Below are positions 28,145 to 37,026 of a stretch of 64,000 bases of DNA, one piece after another. The notes beneath the pieces are model-generated. The model made no database searches, was not told where the DNA came from, and worked only from the letters and a program-made list of their open reading frames with translations. The position numbers and the translations under genes are program-made. The stretch is from contig JAURKC010000020.1 in the NCBI GenBank assembly GCA_030831945.1, positions 1-64,000 on the forward strand. The letters are read 5' to 3'. This DNA is from Ferruginibacter sp. (GTDB lineage: Bacteria; Bacteroidota; Bacteroidia; Chitinophagales; Chitinophagaceae). How positions within the stretch are numbered: position 1 is the first letter of the stretch; each line of letters begins with the position of its first letter.

Positions 28145-29881
28145 ATGAAATTTATTTATACCATTATTTTAATGGCTTGCTATGGATCGATTTTTTCTCA
28201 GTCCGAAGTAAAACCCTTTATTCGTCTTACTAATCCCTACCAGTCTACCCTTAACATTAGTTCTTCTAGACAATTTATCATTGGCTCTACCTGCAAAAAC
28301 TGTGTGTTAACGATCAATGATAAAACGATTAGAGTATATCCAACCGGCGCATTTGCTTATGAGTTAAATCTGCAGCCTGGTCAAACGGCTATCAATATTT
28401 TAGCAACTGCAGGGAGTAAATCCGTAACTAAAAAAATAAATTACAATTATTCGATACCCAAATTACCTGAACCGGTTTCAACACTTGCAATAGAAAGCAT
28501 CAAAACTTTTCCAGAAGGCAATTTAATTTTAAAGCCTGGCGATAATATCCAGTTTCGTGTAAAAGCGCTTAGTAATTGTGTGGTTAAAGTAATGGACAAT
28601 ACTGCTTTGTATGAATTGCCCTTGTCAAACAGCAATAGTATGCCGGGAATTTATCAGGGAAATTATGAGGTGAAAGCTTTGGATAGTTTTTCTTTAATGA
28701 ACATACCGGTAACCATCACCGATAGTAGTGGTGAAAGTATTACCAAAGTAACACCAGCTAATTTTTCCATTCTTTCTTCTGCATCACCCGATATGGTAAT
28801 TACCAAAGGTAGGTTAGCACATTTAGAATATGGATTGGGAGAAGATAGATTGGGGGGAGCAAAAATTGGCTATATCGATAGCAATATTGTTTTAAAAATT
28901 ATAGGCAAAGTGGGTACTCATTATAAGGTTGCTTTAACTAAAACACGCACGGCTTATATTCCAGATGAATTAGTAGAATGGTTGCCCAAAGGAACTTTCC
29001 CGCCATCATCACTTACGGATAAATGGATGGTTTATGCAGATGATAGTTATGATTATGTAAAACTAGGCTTGTTTCAACGCCTGCCTTATCAATCTTTTCA
29101 ATTAGTGAATCCATCCCTGATAGTGGTAGATGTTTTTGGTGCTACTAATAATACCAATTGGATTACCCAGCTGGAGACAGTAAAAGAAATTAAAAATGTT
29201 TATTACGAACAAAAGGAGGACGATCTGTTTCGTATTACCATTGAATTAAAACATGCACAGCATTGGGGACATCAAATTTATTATGTAGGAAATTCTTTGA
29301 TGATAAAAGTAAAACATCAGCCTGAAAATTTATCCTTGAGCAATCTTACGATAGCTGTTGATGCGGGGCATGGTGGTACCAATAAGGGCGCAGTGGGCCC
29401 CACAGGGGTTTCCGAAAAAGAATTGACCTTAGCTGTTTCTCTAAAATTACAAAAGGCACTCGAAGCAGAAGGTGCTCGTGTAATCATGACAAGGAAGAAA
29501 GAAGCATTTTTTGATAATAAAGAACGTATCCTTTTTTATAGAGATACTGTGCCCGATCTCTTAATCAGTTTTCATTTAAATTCCTCCGAAGATCCTATTC
29601 GTGTTGGCGGAACAAGTACCTATTACCGTTATATTGGTTTTAGAAATTTAAGTGAATCTATTTATAAAAGAATGCTTGAATTGGGACTAAAGGAATATGG
29701 GAATACAGGTTCTTTTAATTTTATGCTGAATAGTCCAATCGAATATCCGAATGCTTTAGTGGAGGGTTTATTTTTGAGCAACCCCGAAGAAGAGATGAAA
29801 ATACTCGATCCATTATTTCAACAGCAGGCAGTTGATAAAATAGTGGCTGGTATAAAGGATTTTTTGAACAGTTGTAAATAG
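28145..29881 (+). CDS. N-acetylmuramoyl-L-alanine amidase (Amidase_3 C-terminal domain)
   Basis: IAVDAGHGGTNKGAVGPTGVSEKELTLAVSLKLQKALEAEGARVIMTR...LLISFHLNSS. Confidence 0.92.
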   Translation: MKFIYTIILMACYGSIFSQSEVKPFIRLTNPYQSTLNISSSRQFIIGSTCKNCVLTINDKTIRVYPTGAFAYELNLQPGQTAINILATAGSKSVTKKINYNYSIPKLPEPVSTLAIESIKTFPEGNLILKPGDNIQFRVKALSNCVVKVMDNTALYELPLSNSNSMPGIYQGNYEVKALDSFSLMNIPVTITDSSGESITKVTPANFSILSSASPDMVITKGRLAHLEYGLGEDRLGGAKIGYIDSNIVLKIIGKVGTHYKVALTKTRTAYIPDELVEWLPKGTFPPSSLTDKWMVYADDSYDYVKLGLFQRLPYQSFQLVNPSLIVVDVFGATNNTNWITQLETVKEIKNVYYEQKEDDLFRITIELKHAQHWGHQIYYVGNSLMIKVKHQPENLSLSNLTIAVDAGHGGTNKGAVGPTGVSEKELTLAVSLKLQKALEAEGARVIMTRKKEAFFDNKERILFYRDTVPDLLISFHLNSSEDPIRVGGTSTYYRYIGFRNLSESIYKRMLELGLKEYGNTGSFNFMLNSPIEYPNALVEGLFLSNPEEEMKILDPLFQQQAVDKIVAGIKDFLNSCK

Positions 29882-29906
29882 TCATTCGTTAATTTATATA
29901 GGTCTG

Positions 29907-30326
29907 AAATTCCGTCCGGAATAGAGTGCTTTTACTTTTTTGCCTTGATGCAAAAAAGTAACAAAAAAAATCAATCCTGCGAATAAAAAGGCTGAAATTT
30001 TAAATATCAGCCTAAAATCAAGGAACTCGCGGGTAGAGTAAGTTGCTTTAAAGGACCTGCTCGCTCAAACAGCCTTGATTTTTTAACGTCTGATAGTTAA
30101 TATTTCTAGCACTTTTTATTCGAGGGCGTCAAATAAAGGATCGACTATCTATTATTACGAAATTAAAAGACTGTGTTACCTTAAAGGGAGTGCCGCCGCG
30201 GTGGATTAATTTTTTAACGGCTGATATTTGACATTTATGACACTTTCTATTCAAGGGCGTTCAACCAACTATTGTGTCAAATTGCCTAACCCGACTTTAT
30301 TAGGACCAACTAGCGAGTTAAAAAGT
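29907..30326 (+). repeat. Structured dispersed repeat, copy B
   Basis: Near-identical in core to inverse of copy C; TTACTTTTTTGC-CTTGAT-GCAAAAAAGTAA at 29932-29961; nested stem 29981-30121. Confidence 0.92.
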
Positions 30327-30477
30327 ATCCATTTTCTAGTAAAAAAGGTATTCTATACTTAAACTGGGTGAATTGTAGGAGGTAATTGTAGGCTGGAGGC
30401 CTTATTTTTACAATAACTTTTTAGCTAGTCAATCGGATATTTATTTTTGTTAACTTTACTTTTTAAAAATAAGTCAT

Positions 30478-31521
30478 ATGAGTGAAACAGCAACCGCTAT
30501 TCCAGCACAGACATTAACTTCTAAAGATTTTGTAACTGACCAAGAGGTACGTTGGTGCCCTGGTTGCGGTGATTATTCAATTTTGGCGCAGGTTCAAAAG
30601 GTGATGCCTACATTGGGTATTCCAAAAGAAAATATTGTAATTGTTTCTGGAATTGGTTGTAGTAGCCGTTTCCCCTATTATATGAATACTTATGGTATGC
30701 ACAGTATTCATGGAAGAGCAACTGCAGTGGCAAGTGGTTTAAAAGCTGCTCGTCCTGAGTTGAGCGTATGGATCGTAACGGGAGATGGAGATGGTTTAAG
30801 TATTGGCGGTAACCATACCATTCACTTATTGCGTAGAAATTTTGATGTAAATATTTTATTGTTTAATAACCAGATTTATGGTTTAACAAAAGGACAATAT
30901 TCACCCACCTCTGAAGAAAATAAAATTACTAAGTCGACTCCTTTTGGAAGTATCGATCATCCTTTTAATCCATTGGCATTAGCAATGGGTGCCGACGCGA
31001 GCTTTATTGCAAGAACAATGGATAGGGATCCAAAACATTTGCAGTCAATGTTATTGCGTGCTCAGGCGCATAAAGGGGCTTCCTTCTTGGAAATATATCA
31101 AAACTGTAACATCTTTAATGATGGTGCTTTTGAAGTGTTTACTGAAAAAGGCTCTAAGCCAGAAGAAGTCTTATTTTTAGAGCAAGGCAAGCCATTGATA
31201 TTTGGAGCCACTCAAAATAAAGGAATTAAATTAGATGGATTTAAACCAGTGATCGTTGAGCTGGGAGAAGGTGGCGCTACTGCAGATGATCTTTGGATTC
31301 ATGACGATAAAGATTTTTACAAAGCCCAAATATTGGTTCGCATGTTTGATGATCCAAAATTAGTGGGTCATTTACCAAGACCATTTGGTGTGTTTTATGA
31401 AACTGACCGTGCTTGTTATGAAGATGGTATGGCTATGCAAATAGATGATATCATTGCTAAAAAAGGAAAGGGTGATTTGGATAAATTACTCAGAGGTAAC
31501 GAGACTTGGACAATCAGTTAG
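30478..31521 (+). CDS. 2-oxoacid:ferredoxin oxidoreductase subunit beta
   Basis: EVRWCPGCGDYSILAQVQKVMP; GIGCSSRFPYYMNTYGMHSIHGRA; GDGDGLSIGGNH. Confidence 0.93.
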   Translation: MSETATAIPAQTLTSKDFVTDQEVRWCPGCGDYSILAQVQKVMPTLGIPKENIVIVSGIGCSSRFPYYMNTYGMHSIHGRATAVASGLKAARPELSVWIVTGDGDGLSIGGNHTIHLLRRNFDVNILLFNNQIYGLTKGQYSPTSEENKITKSTPFGSIDHPFNPLALAMGADASFIARTMDRDPKHLQSMLLRAQAHKGASFLEIYQNCNIFNDGAFEVFTEKGSKPEEVLFLEQGKPLIFGATQNKGIKLDGFKPVIVELGEGGATADDLWIHDDKDFYKAQILVRMFDDPKLVGHLPRPFGVFYETDRACYEDGMAMQIDDIIAKKGKGDLDKLLRGNETWTIS

Positions 31522-31563
31522 TCGTAGAAATTGAAGTTGACTGAATTGTTTCAATAATAAAAT

Positions 31564-31597
31564 TAAAAAAAGCCATCTTATAAAGATGGCTTTTTTT
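31564..31597. terminator. Bidirectional intrinsic terminator
   Basis: AAAAAAAGCCATCTT-ATA-AAGATGGCTTTTTTT. Confidence 0.9.
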
Positions 31598-31623
31598 GGC
31601 ACTCATTTTCTATGGGTACTCAA

Positions 31624-32613
31624 TTATAATAGTCCCTTCCCCATTAAATATTCTGCTATTTGAACTGCATTGGTGGCAGCACCTTTTCTAAGGTTGTCAC
31701 TTACAATCCAACAGTTAAGCGTATTCGCTTGCGTTTCATCTCTTCTAATTCTGCCTACAAATGTGTCATCCTTTTCATGCGCAGTTAGCGGCATGGGATA
31801 AATACTGTTCGCAATATCATCCTGAACGATAACACCAGGTGCTTTGCTTAACAAGGCTCTTACCTCATCTATGTTGAAATCATTTTCAAATTCAATATTC
31901 ACACTTTCACTATGGCCACCCATCACTGGAATGCGCACGGTGGTTGCCGTTAGTTTAATATTGGCATCCCCAATGATTTTTACTGTTTCATTGGTCATTT
32001 TCATTTCTTCTTTAGTGTATCCATTATCTAGAAATACATCAATTTGTGGAATTGCATTTAAGTCAATTGGATATTTATAGGCCATTTCTCCTTTTACTCC
32101 TTTGCGCTCATTCATTAACTGGTCTACTGCCTTTACCCCAGTACCAGTAACACTTTGGTAAGTAGAAACCACTACTCTTTTAATTTTATATTTATCATGA
32201 AGTGGTTTCAATACTACTACTAATTGAATAGTAGAACAATTGGGATTAGCGATGATTTTATCAGTTGCTGAAAGTACATCCGCGTTTACTTCTGGCACTA
32301 CTAGTTTTTTAGTAGGATCCATGCGCCAAGCACTGGAGTTATCAATAACCGTAATACCTGCGGCAGCAAATAATGGAGCTAGTTCCAAAGAGGTACTTCC
32401 TCCTGCTGAGAAAATTGCCACATTTGGTTTAGCAGCGATTGCATCGGCATATCCTACGATGGTATATTTTTTACCTTTAAATTCTACTTGTTTACCGATC
32501 GATTTCTCAGAAGCTACTGGAATTATTTCGGTTACTGGAAAATTTCTCTCGGCTAATACTTGCAACATTTTGGTGCCTACTAAACCGGTTGCTCCAACTA
32601 CAGCTACTTTCAT
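31624..32613 (-). CDS. asd: Aspartate-semialdehyde dehydrogenase
   Basis: MKVAVVGATGLVGTKMLQVLAER; IIANPNCSTIQLVV; VGRIRRDETQANTLNCWIVSDNLRKGAATNAVQIAE. Confidence 0.95.
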   Translation of the reverse strand: MKVAVVGATGLVGTKMLQVLAERNFPVTEIIPVASEKSIGKQVEFKGKKYTIVGYADAIAAKPNVAIFSAGGSTSLELAPLFAAAGITVIDNSSAWRMDPTKKLVVPEVNADVLSATDKIIANPNCSTIQLVVVLKPLHDKYKIKRVVVSTYQSVTGTGVKAVDQLMNERKGVKGEMAYKYPIDLNAIPQIDVFLDNGYTKEEMKMTNETVKIIGDANIKLTATTVRIPVMGGHSESVNIEFENDFNIDEVRALLSKAPGVIVQDDIANSIYPMPLTAHEKDDTFVGRIRRDETQANTLNCWIVSDNLRKGAATNAVQIAEYLMGKGLL

Positions 32614-32710
32614 TGTTTGGGTTTTTTATGAATGAATATATTCTATTAAAAATATTTACTGCTTTAATTGATTTAATCCTCCTTAAATTTTACAGAAATA
32701 GGATGGAATC

Positions 32711-32867
32711 AAAAAAGCCTCCCGTTTTTGCGGAAGGCTTTGAATATAGTGTAACAAACAAAATACTAAATCACCTTCCCAATTAAGGAACGCTTCTTCG
32801 TAAAAAATGTATGTTTTATAATCATCATTGCAAGGCAAAAATAATAACAAAGCTGTAATTGACCAAA
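32711..32867 (-). promoter_or_regulatory. Candidate leader/attenuator or sRNA upstream of asd (promoter + 20-aa ORF + terminator)
   Basis: Minus strand TTTG (32867-32864) -N20- TATTTTTG (32843-32836), ORF 32828-32766 MMIIKHTFFTKKRSLIGKVI*, terminator AAAGCCTTCCG-CAAAAA-CGGGAGGCTTTTTT at 32741-32711. Confidence 0.5.
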
Positions 32868-33006
32868 CTTAAAGAATAATCTTTTCAATTTAGCTTTCAT
32901 TCGAAATTAAATTACATTATTTTGTTATGGGTTTTAGACTTGCTGCAAGCTTGGTTTTCGGAGTTGCTGGATTGCAGCAGCAAAATCAAAACCTACCCGC
33001 CCTAGA

Positions 33007-34800
33007 ATGAATATAAAATCTTTAATTGGTTTTTCTATTGGTTTATTCACAGCTTTTATTGCAATCGGCCATCCTAGTTTTTTTGAAAGTCATTGGAAAG
33101 ATAAAATTTTAGTAAGACATTATTTTACCGATACGACTACTCGTCCATTCGATCTAGTAATAGATGAGCTAATGATTGATCCATCACCAATGGTAAGTTT
33201 GCCCAACTTTGAATGGATTGAATTAAAAAATACTAGCAGCCATACAATTAATTTAAAAGGGTATCGAATAGGTAATGGCTCTGTACATAGCGGACCAATA
33301 TCTAATTATATTTTATTGCCTGATAGTCTGGTCGTCCTATGCAGCAGCAGTGCCGCAACGGCACTGTCTTTATTGGGACCTACCATTTCGGTTAGCAGTT
33401 TTCCTTCTCTCGATAATAGTGGTGGATTACTTATTGTAAAAAGTGCTACCAACGAAATCATTCATTCAATAAGCTATTCGGATACTTGGTATCAGAATCC
33501 TTTAAAAAAACAAGGCGGGTGGTCACTTGAAATGATTGACTCACATAATCCTTGTGGTGGTGGAAATAATTGGAAAGCGAGTACTGATAATAGTGGTGGT
33601 ACTCCTGGAAAGAAGAATACTGTGGAGGCAGAAAATCTAGATCAATCTCCGCCAAAATTATTACGCGCATTCGCTATCGATAGTCTGAAGGTAGTGTTGA
33701 TTTTTGATGAACCAATGGATAGTTTGAAGGCTGCAATAAAAGAAAATTATACGATTGATGGCGGAATCGGAATCCCATTGTTTGCTTCAGCAGTAGCGCC
33801 AATGTTTGACAGGGTAATGATAAGTCTAGCTAGTCCTTTAGTACGAAATAAAGTATATACCCTAACGGTAGTATTGGTTTCCGATTGTGTTGGCAATAGG
33901 ATTGGTAAAAGTAATTTTACTACACAAGTTGGATTATCAGAGCAGGTATTGAAGAGTGATGTAATACTCAATGAAATTTTGTTTAATCCAACACCCGCTG
34001 CAACAGATTATGTAGAGATATACAATCGCAGCAATAAAATTTTGGATCTTCGACAACTCTATATTGCTAACAGAAATACTACCGGTGCAATAGGTAATCT
34101 GGTACAACTAAGTACTGAAAGCAATTTGATTTTTCCTCAAGAGTTTAGAGTCATTACAGCAAGTGCTGCAATCGTTAATGCAAATTATAGAATTATAAAC
34201 AAGGAAGCCTTTATTGTGATAGAATCAATGCCTTCTTTTAATGATGATAAGGGAACTGCTATTATTTTGAATGCTCAGGGTGAAATTACGGATGAATTAA
34301 CCTACAATGAAAAATGGCATTTTAAACTCATCGATCATTTTGAAGGCGTTGCATTGGAAAGAGTGAATTATAATGCGGTTACTCAATCTGCTGAAAATTG
34401 GCATTCTGCAGCAACTGCAGTGGGTTATGGCACTCCTACCTACAAAAATTCCCAGTATCACCTCACTGAAGGATTGACTGAGGAGATAAGGCTATCTCCA
34501 GAAATCTTTTCACCCGATAATGATGGTCAGGATGACTTTGTAACATTGGATTATCATTTTCCGGCGCCTGGCTATATTGCTAATATTACTATTTTTAATT
34601 CAATGGGTAGGCCAGTTCGATACCTGCAGAAAAATGCATTATGTGGTACTACAGGTAGTTTTCGTTGGGATGGGCTCCAAGAAAAAAATCAGCCCCTTGC
34701 AGTGGGAGTCTATATTATCTTTACCGAAATTTTTAATTTAAAAGGGATCAAGAAACAATTCAAAAATGAGATCGTGTTAGTAAGAAGAAATTCATTTTAA
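33007..34800 (+). CDS. Lamin-tail domain protein with Ig-like and FlgD/CHU_C-like C-terminal regions
   Basis: DLVIDELMIDPSPMVSLPNFEWIELKNTSSHTINLKGYRI; second DVILNEILFNPTPAATDYVEIYNRSNKILDL; SPDNDGQDDFVTLDYHF. Confidence 0.8.
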   Translation: MNIKSLIGFSIGLFTAFIAIGHPSFFESHWKDKILVRHYFTDTTTRPFDLVIDELMIDPSPMVSLPNFEWIELKNTSSHTINLKGYRIGNGSVHSGPISNYILLPDSLVVLCSSSAATALSLLGPTISVSSFPSLDNSGGLLIVKSATNEIIHSISYSDTWYQNPLKKQGGWSLEMIDSHNPCGGGNNWKASTDNSGGTPGKKNTVEAENLDQSPPKLLRAFAIDSLKVVLIFDEPMDSLKAAIKENYTIDGGIGIPLFASAVAPMFDRVMISLASPLVRNKVYTLTVVLVSDCVGNRIGKSNFTTQVGLSEQVLKSDVILNEILFNPTPAATDYVEIYNRSNKILDLRQLYIANRNTTGAIGNLVQLSTESNLIFPQEFRVITASAAIVNANYRIINKEAFIVIESMPSFNDDKGTAIILNAQGEITDELTYNEKWHFKLIDHFEGVALERVNYNAVTQSAENWHSAATAVGYGTPTYKNSQYHLTEGLTEEIRLSPEIFSPDNDGQDDFVTLDYHFPAPGYIANITIFNSMGRPVRYLQKNALCGTTGSFRWDGLQEKNQPLAVGVYIIFTEIFNLKGIKKQFKNEIVLVRRNSF

Positions 34801-34858
34801 TAATTTTTTAAAAACCTTTGAATTAATTTATTACCTCAAAATTATCAATCAACATAGA

Positions 34859-36949
34859 GTGAAAAAAAATATTTACCAGTGGCCACAAAATTTAGTACCA
34901 CCCGTTTGTGCTATTCAACCGAAAGAATTGATTGCGCATAATGATAGCAGAATAGATAATTATTATTGGCTAAATGATTATTTTAAGAAAGGACCTGATA
35001 GTGAAAAGGTGGTGGCTTATCTTACTGCTGAAAATGCCTACTATGATGCAATGATGGAAGGTACATTGTCCTTGCAGGATAATTTGTATAATGAAATGAA
35101 AGCCAGAATAAAAGAAGAAGATGAATCTGTACCTGTGTATAAAAGAGGTTATTTTTATTATTCTCGGCAAGTACCTGGAAAAGATTATTTTGTCTACTGC
35201 AGAAAAAAGGAAAGCTTGGAAGCAAAAGAAGAAATTTTACTCGATGTAAATGCGATGGCAGAAGGGTATTCTTATTTTTCAGCTATTGGATTTTCTATTA
35301 GTCCCAATAATAATTTACTTGCTTATGGAGTGGATACTTTATCTAGAAGAGAGTATACGATTTATATAAAAAATCTTTTAACAGGCGAAACGCATACTGA
35401 CAACATTACTGGAACAGAGGGTGGGCCTATCTGGGCGAACGATAACCAAACGATTTTTTATACTGCCAAAAATCCAGTGACTCTTTTATCCGAAAAAATT
35501 ATGCGTCATCTGCTAGGAACTCCTCAAGTAGAAGATCAGTTGGTGTATCAAGAAAAAGATCCCTCCAATTATATCGGTGTAGGGAAAACAAAATCAGAAA
35601 AATATATTACGGTGGTTTCAAAAGCTACCTTGTCATCAGAAGTGAGTTGGCTAAATGCTGATCGTCCTACAGATCCATTGGTTGTTTTTCAAGCTCGGAT
35701 GAAGGAGGTGATTTATAGTATAGATCATGCAAATGATAGTTTCTATATCCGCACGAATCACGAAGCTAAAAATTTTAAGCTGGTTACCTGTTCTGAAAAT
35801 AATACTGGAATAAATTATTGGAAGGAATTGATTGCTCATCAGAAAGAGGTGCTCCTTTCAGGCTTTGAATTGTTCAAAAATTTTATTGCAATTAATGAAA
35901 GAAAAAATGGACTCACTCAAATTCATATATTGAATACACTCAATCAGGAGAGTCATTTTTTAGCATTTGATGAGCCCACCTATGTAGCGGGTATTGGCTC
36001 TAATCCTGAATATCATTCAGCTACTCTTCGTTTTAATTATACGTCTTTAACTACTCCCCATTCAGTGTTTGATTACAATATGGTGACCAAAGAGAAAAAA
36101 CTGATGAAGCAGCAGGAGGTCTTAGGGGGCTTTGATCCAAACCAATTTGAAACAGAAAGATTGTTTGCTACTGCAACTGATGGAACTCAAATTCCTATTT
36201 CTATTGTTTTTAAAAAGGGATTTATTAAAGATGGACATGCTCCTTTATTATTGTATGCTTATGGATCCTATGGAATTAGCATGGATGCTTCTTTCAGTAA
36301 CGTTCGATTAAGTTTATTAAACAGGGGTTTTGCATTTGCTATTGCTCATATTCGTGGAGGTCAGGAGCTAGGAAGATACTGGTATGAAGAAGGTAAGATG
36401 ATGAATAAGAAAAATACATTTACTGATTTTATCAACTGCGCAGAATTTTTGATCACTAATCAATATTCTTCTACCAATCATCTCTATGCAAATGGGGGGA
36501 GTGCAGGAGGATTATTAATGGGCGCTATTATAAACCTGTGTCCTGATCTTTGGAAAGGTATAATTGCTGCTGTACCTTTTGTGGATGTGGTTACTACCAT
36601 GAGTGATGCATCTATCCCACTCACTACTAATGAATACGATGAATGGGGTAATCCAGCAGATAAAGAAAGCTACGACTATATGAAATCCTATTCTCCTTAT
36701 GATAATATTGCCCATCATAATTATCCTCACATGATGGTAATTACTGGTTTACACGACAGTCAAGTACAGTATTTTGAACCTGCTAAATGGGTGGCAAAAA
36801 TCCGTGCAATGAAAACTGGAGATAATTTATTATTGATGCATACAGATATGGAAGCTGGTCATGGCGGCGCTTCTGGCAGATATAAACCTTTAACTGATAA
36901 GGCTAGGGAATACGCTTTTTTATTATCGATCGAAGGAATTGAAGCATAG
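34859..36949 (+). CDS. S9 family oligopeptidase B-like peptidase
   Basis: GTG start; IAHIRGGQELGRYWYEEGKMMNKKNTFTDFINCAEFLI...NGGSAGGLLMGA...GLHDSQVQYFEPAKW. Confidence 0.94.
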   Translation: MKKNIYQWPQNLVPPVCAIQPKELIAHNDSRIDNYYWLNDYFKKGPDSEKVVAYLTAENAYYDAMMEGTLSLQDNLYNEMKARIKEEDESVPVYKRGYFYYSRQVPGKDYFVYCRKKESLEAKEEILLDVNAMAEGYSYFSAIGFSISPNNNLLAYGVDTLSRREYTIYIKNLLTGETHTDNITGTEGGPIWANDNQTIFYTAKNPVTLLSEKIMRHLLGTPQVEDQLVYQEKDPSNYIGVGKTKSEKYITVVSKATLSSEVSWLNADRPTDPLVVFQARMKEVIYSIDHANDSFYIRTNHEAKNFKLVTCSENNTGINYWKELIAHQKEVLLSGFELFKNFIAINERKNGLTQIHILNTLNQESHFLAFDEPTYVAGIGSNPEYHSATLRFNYTSLTTPHSVFDYNMVTKEKKLMKQQEVLGGFDPNQFETERLFATATDGTQIPISIVFKKGFIKDGHAPLLLYAYGSYGISMDASFSNVRLSLLNRGFAFAIAHIRGGQELGRYWYEEGKMMNKKNTFTDFINCAEFLITNQYSSTNHLYANGGSAGGLLMGAIINLCPDLWKGIIAAVPFVDVVTTMSDASIPLTTNEYDEWGNPADKESYDYMKSYSPYDNIAHHNYPHMMVITGLHDSQVQYFEPAKWVAKIRAMKTGDNLLLMHTDMEAGHGGASGRYKPLTDKAREYAFLLSIEGIEA

Positions 36950-37026
36950 AATAAGATAACTCTTAGCGTTAAATTTAACTATGCTGATAGCCAACTTTTG
37001 AAAATAAGTGAGGCAGAGGAAAAAAT

